Both the position numbers and the translations under genes were made by a program. From Streptomyces kronopolitis (GTDB lineage: Bacteria; Actinomycetota; Actinomycetes; Streptomycetales; Streptomycetaceae): DNA of 39,945 nucleotides. This document shows positions 23,646 to 30,916 of this stretch, piece by piece (the stretch's first letter is position 1; each line of letters begins with the position of its first letter). The notes beneath the pieces were generated by a model, which was given only the letters and a program-made list of their open reading frames with translations, did not search any database and was not told the DNA's origin. The stretch covers positions 1 to 39,945 of the forward strand of contig NZ_BMND01000046.1 in the NCBI RefSeq assembly GCF_014646275.1, given 5' to 3'.

Positions 23646-24800
23646 TCAGACGCCCAGCTCCCGGGCGATCAGCATCCGCTGGACCTCGCTGGTGCCCTCG
23701 CCGATCTCCAGGATCTTGGCGTCCCGCCACATCCGGGCGACCGGGTACTCGTTCATGAAGCCGTACCCGCCGTGGATCTGGGTCGCCTCGCGGGCGTTGT
23801 CCACCGCGATCTCGGACGAGTAGAGCTTGGCGAGCGCGGCCTCCTTCTTGAACGGCTCGCCGTGCACCAGCCGGGAGGCGGCGTGGCGCCAGGACAGCCG
23901 GGAGGTGTGGGCGCGCATCTCCATGTCGGCGAGCTTGAACTGGATCGCCTGGTTGCTGCCGATCGGCCGGCCGAAGGCCTTGCGCTCCTTGGCGTAGCGC
24001 ACCGACTCGTCCACGCAGCCCTGGGCGAGGCCGGTGGCGAGCGCCGCGATGGCGATCCGGCCCTCGTCGAGGATGCGCAGGAACTGGGCGTAGCCGCGGC
24101 CCTCCTCGCCCAGCAGGTTGGCCGCCGGGACCCGGACGTCGGAGAAGGACAGCTCGCGGGTGTCCGAGGCGTTCCAGCCGACCTTGGAGTACGGGGCGCC
24201 GACGGTGAAGCCGGGGGTGCCGGACGGGACGATGATCGAGGAGATCAGCGGGGAGCCGTCGTCCTTGCGGCCGGTGACGGCGGTGACCGTGACCAGGCCG
24301 GTGATGTCCGTACCGGAGTTGGTGATGAAGCACTTGCTGCCGTTGATCACCCAGTCCCCGCCGTCGCGCACCGCGGTGGTCCGCGTCGCGCCGGCGTCGG
24401 AGCCGCCGTCCGGCTCGGTGAGGCCGAAGGCGCCCAGCACCTCACCGCCGCACAGCTTGGGCAGCCACTCGCGCTTCTGCTCCTCCGTGCCGAAGTGGTA
24501 GACCGGCATGGCGCCCAGCGAGACGCCCGCCTCCAGGGTGATGGCCACCGAGGAGTCGACCCGGGCCAGCTCCTCCAGGGCGATGCCGAGCGCGAGGTAG
24601 TCGCCGCCCATGCCGCCGTACTCCTCGGGGAACGGCAGGCCGAACAGGCCCATCCGGCCCATCTCCTGCACGATCTCGTACGGGAACGCGTGCCGCTCGT
24701 AGTACTCGCCGATCTTCGGGGCGACGACGTCGTGCGCGAACGCCTCGACCGTGCGCCGGAGTTCTTCCAGCTCGGCGGGGAGGCGGTGGTCCAGGGACAT
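23646..24800 (-). CDS. Acyl-CoA dehydrogenase of the branched-chain catabolic operon
   Basis: A 384-aa FAD enzyme that introduces the alpha-beta double bond in acyl-CoA. It has the expected landmarks: FGLPFPEEYGGMGGD, the FAD loop FGLTEPDGGSDAG, WVINGSKCFITNSG, KERKAFGRPI, and the C-terminal IHGGYGFMNEYPVARMWRD followed by ILEIGEGTSEVQ. The Glu of EGTSE occupies the catalytic-base position used by short- and medium-chain enzymes. The mid-helix position used by isovaleryl-CoA dehydrogenases is Gly (LDEGR). It is the last gene of the leftward carboxylase operon, 5 bp after the HMG-CoA lyase, with AAGGAG before the ATG. Operon context suggests isovaleryl- or other branched-chain acyl-CoA as substrate. 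I recall an AcdH-type branched-chain enzyme at this place in S. coelicolor. Confidence 0.93.
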   Translation of the reverse strand: MSLDHRLPAELEELRRTVEAFAHDVVAPKIGEYYERHAFPYEIVQEMGRMGLFGLPFPEEYGGMGGDYLALGIALEELARVDSSVAITLEAGVSLGAMPVYHFGTEEQKREWLPKLCGGEVLGAFGLTEPDGGSDAGATRTTAVRDGGDWVINGSKCFITNSGTDITGLVTVTAVTGRKDDGSPLISSIIVPSGTPGFTVGAPYSKVGWNASDTRELSFSDVRVPAANLLGEEGRGYAQFLRILDEGRIAIAALATGLAQGCVDESVRYAKERKAFGRPIGSNQAIQFKLADMEMRAHTSRLSWRHAASRLVHGEPFKKEAALAKLYSSEIAVDNAREATQIHGGYGFMNEYPVARMWRDAKILEIGEGTSEVQRMLIARELGV

Positions 24801-24805
24801 GGGGG

Positions 24806-25747
24806 TCACTCCTTGTGGGAGAGGGCGCGGAGGGTACGTGAGGGGCTCGGCCGCCCGAGGGCCTCGGCCATCCACTCGCTGGTGGCGGTCAGCCGGCCGA
24901 GGTCGACGCCGGTCTCGATGCCGAGGCCGTGCAGCATCCACACCAGGTCTTCGGTGGCGAGGTTGCCGGTGGCGCTCTTGGCGTACGGGCAGCCGCCGAG
25001 GCCGCCCGCCGAGGCGTCGATGGTGGTGATGCCGTGCTGGAGCGCGGCGAAGGTGTTGGCGAGGGCCTGCCCGTAGGTGTCGTGGAAGTGGACGCCCAGG
25101 CGGGAGGTGGGCACGCCGGCCTCGTTGAGGGCGGCGAGCAGGTGCTGCACATGGCCCGGGGTGGCCACGCCGATGGTGTCGCCCAGGCTCAGCTCGTCAC
25201 AGCCCAGGTCGAGCAGTTCCCGGCAGACCCGGACGGTCTGCGCGACGGGCACCGGGCCCTCCCAGGGGTCGCCGAAGCACATCGAGAGGTAGCCGCGGAC
25301 GTGCACCCCGGCGTCCTTGGCCCGGGCGACGACCGGGGCGAACATCGCCAGCGCCTCGTCGACCGTGCGGTTGAGGTTGGCCTTGGCGAACGACTCGGTG
25401 GCGCTGCCGAACACCGCGATCCGGCGGGCGCCCAGCTCCAGCGCGCGGTCCAGGCCGCGTTCGTTGGGCACCAGCACCGGGAGGCGGTGCGGATCGAGGT
25501 CGGCCAGCAGCGGGAAGAGCCGCTCGGCGTCGGCGAGCTGGGGCACCCACTTGGGGTGCACGAAGCTGGTGGCCTCGACGAGCGGCAGGCCCGCGTCGGC
25601 GAGGCGGTGGATGAACTCCGCCTTGACCTCCGTGGGCACCACGGTCCGCTCGTTCTGCAGGCCGTCGCGCGCGCCGACCTCGTGGATCCGTACGCGGGTG
25701 GGCAGCCCCTCGGCGGGGACCTCCATCGGCAGTCCGGCCGCGGTCAT
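24806..25747 (-). CDS. Hydroxymethylglutaryl-CoA lyase
   Basis: A 313-aa TIM-barrel enzyme of the HMGL-like family that cleaves HMG-CoA to acetoacetate and acetyl-CoA, the last step of leucine breakdown. Near the N-terminus IHEVGARDGLQNE supplies the Arg-Asp pair and metal ligand. LVEATSFVHPKWVPQ, LSLGDTIGVATPG and GVHFHDTYGQALAN (HxH metal ligands) follow, and the signature GGLGGCPYAKSATGN contains the catalytic Cys. All these motifs are present. The start (MTAAGLPME) overlaps the stop of the carboxylase alpha-subunit gene by 4 nt, so translation is coupled. The clustering with a methylcrotonyl-type carboxylase makes the leucine assignment firm. Confidence 0.96.
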   Translation of the reverse strand: MTAAGLPMEVPAEGLPTRVRIHEVGARDGLQNERTVVPTEVKAEFIHRLADAGLPLVEATSFVHPKWVPQLADAERLFPLLADLDPHRLPVLVPNERGLDRALELGARRIAVFGSATESFAKANLNRTVDEALAMFAPVVARAKDAGVHVRGYLSMCFGDPWEGPVPVAQTVRVCRELLDLGCDELSLGDTIGVATPGHVQHLLAALNEAGVPTSRLGVHFHDTYGQALANTFAALQHGITTIDASAGGLGGCPYAKSATGNLATEDLVWMLHGLGIETGVDLGRLTATSEWMAEALGRPSPSRTLRALSHKE

Positions 25748-27750
25748 GAGGTGCCCTCCTCGCCCTTGGGAGCGCCCGCCGGCGCGGCGGACCCGTCGGG
25801 CTCCTCGTGCGGGGCGATCACGGCCAGGATCTGGTCCATGGCGACGGTCGAGCCCGCGCTGACGTCGAGTTCGGTGACGGTTCCGGCGTGCGGTGCGGAG
25901 ATGACGTGCTCCATCTTCATCGCCTCCACGACCAGCAGGCCCTGGCCGGCGGCCACCTCGTCGCCGACGGCGACCTTGACGACGGTGACGGTGCCCGGCA
26001 TGGGGGCCGCCAGGGTGTCCGCGCCGTGCGCCCCGGCGGCGCCGCGCAGCGCCGCCGCCACCGGGTCGTGGTCGGTCACCTGCCAGGAGTCGCCGTCCCT
26101 GCCGAGCCAGTCGCCGGCGCGGTGGAAGCTGTGCACCACCCCGTCGACGGTGACCCGCACCCGGTCCGCGGTGACCCGCGCGGCCGGTGCGTCCGGCCGG
26201 ACGTCGCGGGCGACGGGGTCCTGGCCCGGCACCCGCAGCCAGTGGCGGACCGGGGCGGGCTCCCCGCCGAGCCGGAAGCCGCTGGGCGCGGCGAACGGGT
26301 CGCGCCAGCCGCCGTCCGCGGCCGGCTCCAGCGCGGCCTGGCGCACCGCGGCGGCCGCCGCGTACACCTCGTCCGGCACCGGGCCGGCGACCAGCCCGGC
26401 CGCCTCCCGCTCCACCAGCCCGGTGTCCAGCTCGCCGGAGACCACGTCCGGGTGGGCCAGCAGCCGGCGCAGGAACCCGGCGTTCGTGGTCACCCCGAGG
26501 GTCACGGTGTCGGCCAGCGCGGCCCGCAGCCGGCGCAGGGCGCTCGCCCGGTCCGGGCCGTGGGCGATGACCTTGGACAGCATCGGGTCGTAGCGGCTGC
26601 CGACCTCCACGCCGGCCAGCAGCCCGGAGTCGGTGCGCGTGCCCTCGCCCTGCACCTCGTGGAGGGCCAGGACCGTGCCGCCGGTCGGCAGGAAGTCGCG
26701 GGCCGGGTCCTCGGCGCAGATCCGGGCCTCGATGGCGTGCCCGGTCAGGCTGATGTCCTCCTGGGCGTACGGGAGATGCTCGCCGGCCGCGACCCGCAGC
26801 TGCCACTCCACCAGGTCCAGCCCCGTGACCAGCTCGGTGACCGGGTGCTCCACCTGGAGGCGGGTGTTCATCTCCATGAAGTAGTAGGAGGAGGGGTCCT
26901 TGCCCGGGACGATGAACTCGACGGTGCCGGCGCCGCGGTAGCCGCAGGAGCGGGCCGCCTGGACGGCCGCCTCGCCCATCGCGGCGCGGGTGGCCTCGTC
27001 CAGCAGCACCGAGGGGGCCTCCTCGATGACCTTCTGGTGGCGGCGCTGGAGGGAGCACTCGCGCTCGCCGAGGTGGATGACATGGCCGTGGCCGTCGGCC
27101 AGGACCTGGATCTCGATGTGCCGGGGCCGGTCGATCCAGCGCTCGACGAGCAGGGTGTCGTCGCCGAACGAGGAGCGGGCCTCGCGGCGCGCGGACGCGA
27201 TCTCGTCGGCCAGCAGCGCCTCCTCGCGGACCAGCCGCATGCCCTTGCCGCCGCCGCCCGCGGACGGCTTGAGCAGCACCGGCATGCCGATCTCCCGGGC
27301 CGCTGCGGCCAGTTGGGCGTCGTCCAGACCGCTGCCCGAGGAGCCGGGGACGACCGGGACGCCGGCCTGGCGCACCGTCTCCTTGGCCCGGATCTTGTCG
27401 CCCATCAGCTCGATGGCCTCGGCGGACGGGCCGATGAAGACCAGCCTGGCGTCCGCGCAGGCCCGGGCGAACGCGGCGTTCTCGGCGAGGAAGCCGTAGC
27501 CGGGGTGGACGGCCTGCGCGCCGCTGCGGGCGGCCGCGTCCAGCAGCCGCTCCACGGACAGATAGCTCTCGGCGGCCGCGGCCGGGCCGAGCCGCACGGC
27601 CGTGTCGGCCTCCCGGACGTGCCGGGCGTCGGCGTCCGCGTCGCTGAACACCGCGACCGAGCGGATGCCGAGGGCGCGCAGGGTGCGGATGACGCGGACC
27701 GCGATCTCGCCGCGGTTGGCGATGAGCACGGTGTCGAAATTGGTGGCCAT
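25744..27750 (-). CDS. Biotin-dependent acyl-CoA carboxylase alpha subunit (methylcrotonyl-CoA type)
   Basis: A 668-aa protein joining biotin carboxylase and biotin carrier. The biotin carboxylase part (residues 1-450) starts with FDTVLIANRGEIAVRVIRT and has the ATP-grasp loop KPSAGGGGKGM, QRRHQKVIEEAPS, and the catalytic region MNTRLQVEHPVTE. A linker domain follows, and the carrier at the C-terminus has the biotinylated lysine in VEAMKMEHV. It carboxylates biotin and delivers it to the beta subunit encoded just upstream. The ATG at 27750 gives the family-typical start MATNFDTVLIANRG; an ATG 12 nt upstream (27762) is an alternative but lies directly against the GAGAGGG site. It overlaps the HMG-CoA lyase gene by 4 nt. 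Methylcrotonyl-CoA is the likely substrate from context. Confidence 0.94.
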   Translation of the reverse strand: MATNFDTVLIANRGEIAVRVIRTLRALGIRSVAVFSDADADARHVREADTAVRLGPAAAAESYLSVERLLDAAARSGAQAVHPGYGFLAENAAFARACADARLVFIGPSAEAIELMGDKIRAKETVRQAGVPVVPGSSGSGLDDAQLAAAAREIGMPVLLKPSAGGGGKGMRLVREEALLADEIASARREARSSFGDDTLLVERWIDRPRHIEIQVLADGHGHVIHLGERECSLQRRHQKVIEEAPSVLLDEATRAAMGEAAVQAARSCGYRGAGTVEFIVPGKDPSSYYFMEMNTRLQVEHPVTELVTGLDLVEWQLRVAAGEHLPYAQEDISLTGHAIEARICAEDPARDFLPTGGTVLALHEVQGEGTRTDSGLLAGVEVGSRYDPMLSKVIAHGPDRASALRRLRAALADTVTLGVTTNAGFLRRLLAHPDVVSGELDTGLVEREAAGLVAGPVPDEVYAAAAAVRQAALEPAADGGWRDPFAAPSGFRLGGEPAPVRHWLRVPGQDPVARDVRPDAPAARVTADRVRVTVDGVVHSFHRAGDWLGRDGDSWQVTDHDPVAAALRGAAGAHGADTLAAPMPGTVTVVKVAVGDEVAAGQGLLVVEAMKMEHVISAPHAGTVTELDVSAGSTVAMDQILAVIAPHEEPDGSAAPAGAPKGEEGTS

Positions 27751-27767
27751 ACCTGGGGACATCCCTC

Positions 27768-29399
27768 TCACATCCGGAAGACGCCGTAGCCGGGCGCGGT
27801 GCTGTCCTTTTCGGGGAGCGGCGCGTTGGCACAGGCGGTCAGCGCCAGGCCCAGCACCTGCCGGGTCTCCAGCGGGTCGATCACGCCGTCGTCCCACAGC
27901 CGCGCGGTCGCGTAGTAGGCGCTGCCCTGGGTCTCGTACTGCGCGCGGACCGGCGCCTTGAAGGCGTCCTCCTCCTCGGCGCTCCACTCCTCGCCGCGCG
28001 CCTCCAGCTGGTCGCGCTTGACGGTGGCGAGGACGGAGGCGGCCTGTTCGCCGCCCATCACCGAGATCTTGGCGTTCGGCCACATCCACAGGAAGCGGGG
28101 CGAGTAGGCCCGGCCGCACATGGAGTAGTTGCCCGCCCCGTAGGAGCCGCCGATGACGACCGTCAGCTTGGGCACGCGGGTGCAGGCCACCGCCGTCACC
28201 ATCTTCGCGCCGTGCTTGGCGATGCCGCCGGCCTCGTACGAACGCCCCACCATGAAGCCGGAGATGTTCTGCAGGAACAGCAGCGGGATGCCGCGCTGGT
28301 CGCACAGCTCGATGAAGTGGGCGCCCTTCTGGGCGGATTCGGAGAACAGGATGCCGTTGTTGGCGACGATGCCGACCGGGTGGCCGTGGAGGTGGGCGAA
28401 GCCGGTGACCAGCGTCGTGCCGTACTCCGCCTTGAACTCCGCGAAGCGCGAGCCGTCCACGAGGCGGGCGATCACCTCCCGGACGTCGTAGGGCGTACGG
28501 GAGTCGGCGGGGACCATGCCGTAGAGCCCGGACGGGTCGGCCTTGGGCTCCTCGACGGTCCGCACGGTCCAGGGGAGCGGCGCGCGCTCGCCGAGGGTGC
28601 CGACGATGGTGCGCACCAGGCGCAGCGCGTGCGCGTCGTCCTCGGCGAGATGGTCGGTGACGCCGGAGGTCCTGGAGTGCACCTCGCCGCCGCCCAGCTC
28701 CTCGGCGGTGACGACCTCGCCGGTGGCGGCCTTCACCAGCGGCGGCCCGCCCAGGAAGATCGTCCCCTGGTTGCGGACGATCACGGCCTCGTCGCTCATC
28801 GCGGGCACATACGCACCGCCGGCCGTGCACGACCCCAGCACGGCGGCGATCTGCGGAATCCCCGCCCCCGACATCCGCGCCTGGTTGTAGAAGATCCGCC
28901 CGAAGTGCTCCCGGTCGGGGAAGACCTCGTCCTGCATCGGCAGGAAGGCGCCGCCGGAGTCCACGAGATACAGGCAGGGCAGGCGGTTCTCCAGGGCGAT
29001 CTCCTGCGCCCGCAGGTGCTTCTTGACCGTCATCGGGTAATACGTGCCGCCCTTGACCGTGGCGTCGTTGGCGACGATCACCGTCTCGCGGCCGGAGACC
29101 CGGCCGATGCCGGCGATCACCCCCGCGGCCGGCGCGGCCCCGCCGTACATCCCCTCCGCGGCCAGCGGCGCCAGCTCCAGGAACGGCGAGCCGGGGTCCA
29201 GCAGGGCGTCCACCCGGTCGCGCGGCAGCAGCTTGCCGCGCGCGGTGTGCCGCGCCCGGGCCTTCTCACCGCCGCCCAGCCGGGCCGCCGCGAGCTTCTC
29301 GCGCAGCTGCCCGGCCAGCTCGCGGTGCGCGGCCTCGTTGGCACGCCAGGAGTCGGACGCCGGATCGGCGGTGCTCCCCAGCACCGGTGCCTGCTCCAT
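27768..29399 (-). CDS. Acyl-CoA carboxylase beta subunit (methylcrotonyl-CoA carboxyltransferase type)
   Basis: A 543-aa carboxyltransferase of the AccD5/MCCB family with two crotonase-like halves. The N-terminal half shows ARGKLLPRDRVDALLDPGS, AAGVIAGIGRVSGRETV, NDATVKGGTYYPMTVKKH and LVDSGGAFLPMQDEVF. The C-terminal half shows VGIVANNGILFSESAQKGAHF, PLLFLQNISGFMVG and VIGGSYGAGNYSMCGRAYSP. The KGGTYYPMTVKKHLRAQ and QKGAHFIELC segments are typical of methylcrotonyl- rather than propionyl-CoA enzymes. It transfers carboxyl from the biotin carrier of the following subunit. It is the first gene of the four-gene operon. The ATG has AAGGGGG upstream, and twin palindromic operators lie 66-113 bp before the start. 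Confidence 0.95.
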   Translation of the reverse strand: MEQAPVLGSTADPASDSWRANEAAHRELAGQLREKLAAARLGGGEKARARHTARGKLLPRDRVDALLDPGSPFLELAPLAAEGMYGGAAPAAGVIAGIGRVSGRETVIVANDATVKGGTYYPMTVKKHLRAQEIALENRLPCLYLVDSGGAFLPMQDEVFPDREHFGRIFYNQARMSGAGIPQIAAVLGSCTAGGAYVPAMSDEAVIVRNQGTIFLGGPPLVKAATGEVVTAEELGGGEVHSRTSGVTDHLAEDDAHALRLVRTIVGTLGERAPLPWTVRTVEEPKADPSGLYGMVPADSRTPYDVREVIARLVDGSRFAEFKAEYGTTLVTGFAHLHGHPVGIVANNGILFSESAQKGAHFIELCDQRGIPLLFLQNISGFMVGRSYEAGGIAKHGAKMVTAVACTRVPKLTVVIGGSYGAGNYSMCGRAYSPRFLWMWPNAKISVMGGEQAASVLATVKRDQLEARGEEWSAEEEDAFKAPVRAQYETQGSAYYATARLWDDGVIDPLETRQVLGLALTACANAPLPEKDSTAPGYGVFRM

Positions 29400-29464
29400 C
29401 AGTACGAGCCCCCTTGCTCGATCGCCGGTCCCGGTGCCGCGGTCGGCGGCGGCCGGGCCATCCG

Positions 29465-29482
29465 GGTTAATGGGCGTTAACC
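29465..29482. promoter_or_regulatory. Palindromic operator O1 (TetR-type) of the carboxylase operon
   Basis: GGTTAA-TGGGCG-TTAACC: perfect 6-bp arms around a 6-bp spacer, in the gap between the divergent carboxylase operon and the TetR gene. It lies on the carboxylase side, 66 bp before its start codon. It repeats almost exactly 30 bp away. The architecture fits binding by the product of the adjacent TetR gene. Confidence 0.8.
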
Positions 29483-29494
29483 ACATCCCCTTCA

Positions 29495-29512
29495 GGTTAA
29501 CGAGTGCTAACC
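29495..29512. promoter_or_regulatory. Palindromic operator O2 (TetR-type), overlapping the tetR promoter
   Basis: GGTTAA-CGAGTG-CTAACC: the same palindrome as at 29465 with a single arm mismatch. The two sites are 30 bp apart centre to centre, about three helical turns, so two dimers could bind the same face. This copy overlaps the -35 region of the TetR gene, predicting autorepression. Confidence 0.8.
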
Positions 29513-29526
29513 CGGCTGTCTACAAT
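29497..29526 (+). promoter_or_regulatory. Promoter of the TetR gene, predicted leaderless
   Basis: TACAAT (29521-29526) is a near-consensus -10, with TTAACG (29497-29502) 18 bp upstream as a fair -35. The expected transcription start falls on or next to the ATG at 29534, and no ribosome site precedes that ATG. The mRNA is therefore probably leaderless. Confidence 0.65.
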
Positions 29527-29533
29527 CGACAGC

Positions 29534-30193
29534 ATGAGTGATGCGCAGGCCCCCGCCCAGATCAGCCGCCGTGAGCAGATCCTCCGGGAGGCGGCCCGGC
29601 TCTTCGCGGAGCGCGGCTTCCACGGCGTGGGCGTGGACGAGATAGGGGCCGCCGTGGGCATCTCGGGCCCCGGCCTCTACCGGCACTTCGCCGGCAAGGA
29701 CGCCATGCTGGCCGAGCTGCTGGTCGGCATCAGCGAGCGGCTGCTCGCCGGCGGCCGGATGCGGATCGCGGAGGGCGGCGAGAGCCCCGAGGCGGTGCTG
29801 CGCGCGCTGATCGACGGCCATATCGACTTCGCGCTGGACGACCGCCCGCTGATCACCCTGCACGACCGCGAGCTGGACCGGCTGCGCGAGGCCGACCGCA
29901 AGCGGGTCCGCCAGCTCCAGCGGCAGTATGTGGAGCTGTGGGTGGACGTGGTCCGCGAGGTGCACCCCGGCCCCTCCGAGTCCCGCGCCCGCGCCGCCGT
30001 GCACGCCGTCTTCGGCCTGCTCAACTCCACCCCGCACCTGGGCCGCCCCGGCGCCCTCCCCGGGCGCACCGAGATGGCGGAGCTGCTGCACGGGCTGGCG
30101 CTGGGAGCGTTCGGCGCGGTGGCGCGGGAGGCCGCGGAGGGCGAGTCGATGGCGGCGTCGGCGTCGGCATCCGCGGCGGCGTCGGGCGCGTAG
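29534..30193 (+). CDS. TetR-family regulator of the carboxylase/leucine operon
   Basis: A 219-aa one-component repressor. The N-terminal TetR helix-turn-helix spans about residues 11-60: REQILREAARLFAERGFHGVGVDEIGAAVGISGPGLYRHFAGKD contains the typical helices and the YRHF recognition end. The C-terminal ligand domain is helical (LIDGHIDFALDDRPLITLHD and RQYVELWVDVVREV). The last 25 residues are low-complexity Ala/Ser. It is divergent from the carboxylase operon across a 134-bp gap holding two matching palindromes, so local control of that operon and of itself is likely, with an acyl-CoA intermediate as the probable ligand by analogy with catabolic TetR proteins. The start at 29534 is set by the family start and a -10 just upstream; an in-frame start at 29504 would lie inside the operator. 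Confidence 0.92.
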   Translation: MSDAQAPAQISRREQILREAARLFAERGFHGVGVDEIGAAVGISGPGLYRHFAGKDAMLAELLVGISERLLAGGRMRIAEGGESPEAVLRALIDGHIDFALDDRPLITLHDRELDRLREADRKRVRQLQRQYVELWVDVVREVHPGPSESRARAAVHAVFGLLNSTPHLGRPGALPGRTEMAELLHGLALGAFGAVAREAAEGESMAASASASAAASGA

Positions 30194-30354
30194 GACGGGG
30201 GCCGGTCCGCGGGCCGACCCGCTGACGTCCACCCGGCCGCTACCCGGCCGCCCGATGCATCGCGGGCCCGCTTCCGGGCGGGCTCTCCCTCGCCGCCGCC
30301 GCTCGTCCCATGCCGCCCGGCCGCGCCCCTCCACGCGTCCGCGTCACGGATGCT

Positions 30355-30675
30355 TCAACTCCTCGAATCCTCGAACCGGAATCCGCTGCCGTTGCGCGGG
30401 CCGAGGCGGGCCGTGAGGCGCACGACCGAGGGCGCCTCGGCCGTCGAGAACTCCCTGCTCGCCTCCGCGAGCCGCGCGCTCCTCTGCCCGCGGTAGCGGA
30501 AGAAGACGGCGATGCGGTGTGTGCCAGGAGTCACAGCCACTCGCGACCTGCCCCATGTCGCGGCGTATTCCTTTCCGTCGATCTCGATGACGGGATGCGT
30601 CATCGGGCGAAGGAGCCACGCCGCGACGAGTGGCGGTGTGACCTGGACTTCCACAACTGCCGCTAGATCCCCCAT
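30355..30675 (-). CDS. Small conserved hypothetical protein (PEGA-like beta protein)
   Basis: A 106-aa protein of about eight predicted beta strands, including VQVTPPLVAAWLLRPMTHPV, IEIDGKEYAATWGRSRVAV and GTHRIAVFFRYRGQ. The alternation resembles PEGA-type or carboxypeptidase-regulatory-like surface beta domains, and I recall similar short Streptomyces hypotheticals. No signal peptide or membrane span is visible, so it is probably cytosolic. The start is uncertain: the ATG at 30675 has no clear ribosome site, and an in-frame GTG shortly downstream (VEVQVTPP) follows a GGGGGAT. It is convergent with the TetR gene and divergent from the next acyl-CoA dehydrogenase. Confidence 0.65.
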   Translation of the reverse strand: MGDLAAVVEVQVTPPLVAAWLLRPMTHPVIEIDGKEYAATWGRSRVAVTPGTHRIAVFFRYRGQRSARLAEASREFSTAEAPSVVRLTARLGPRNGSGFRFEDSRS

Positions 30676-30860
30676 GTGTTGATGCTGAACCGTCCCGCCG
30701 GAAATGGCCACGGCATCAGCGGGAAATGGGCGCCGGATGCCGAATTGTTTGCGCGCGCGGCGCGAAGGGTCTGGGGACGGTACCCACCGCTCGCGACGGC
30801 GGCCGCAAAAGCGCCGCGGGGGGCTCTGGACGTCCATGGTGACTGGCGGGTAACCTGCGA

Positions 30861-30880
30861 CTGAGCAAGCGCTTAGCCAG
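30861..30880. promoter_or_regulatory. Candidate TetR-type operator before the second acyl-CoA dehydrogenase
   Basis: CTGAGCAAGCGCTTAGCCAG is an imperfect 20-bp dyad (7 of 10 pairs) centred on AAGCGCTT, 36 bp before the GTG at 30917. Palindromes built on AGCAAGCGCTTGCT are commonly found before fatty-acid catabolic genes of actinobacteria. The regulator is not identified; the nearby TetR protein recognises a different palindrome. Confidence 0.5.
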
Positions 30881-30916
30881 TGCGATTCAGAGTGACTCAG
30901 GGCAGGGAGGCCGCAA

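Noticed and set aside
24806..27832. 1008-codon frame suggesting a fusion of HMG-CoA lyase with another protein
   Set aside because: The upstream part is an alternative frame of the biotin carboxylase gene; the lyase domain begins at 25747.
25744..28830. 1028-codon frame suggesting an N-terminally extended carboxylase alpha subunit
   Set aside because: The extension lies inside the beta-subunit gene in another frame; the alpha subunit begins MATNFDTVLIANRG.
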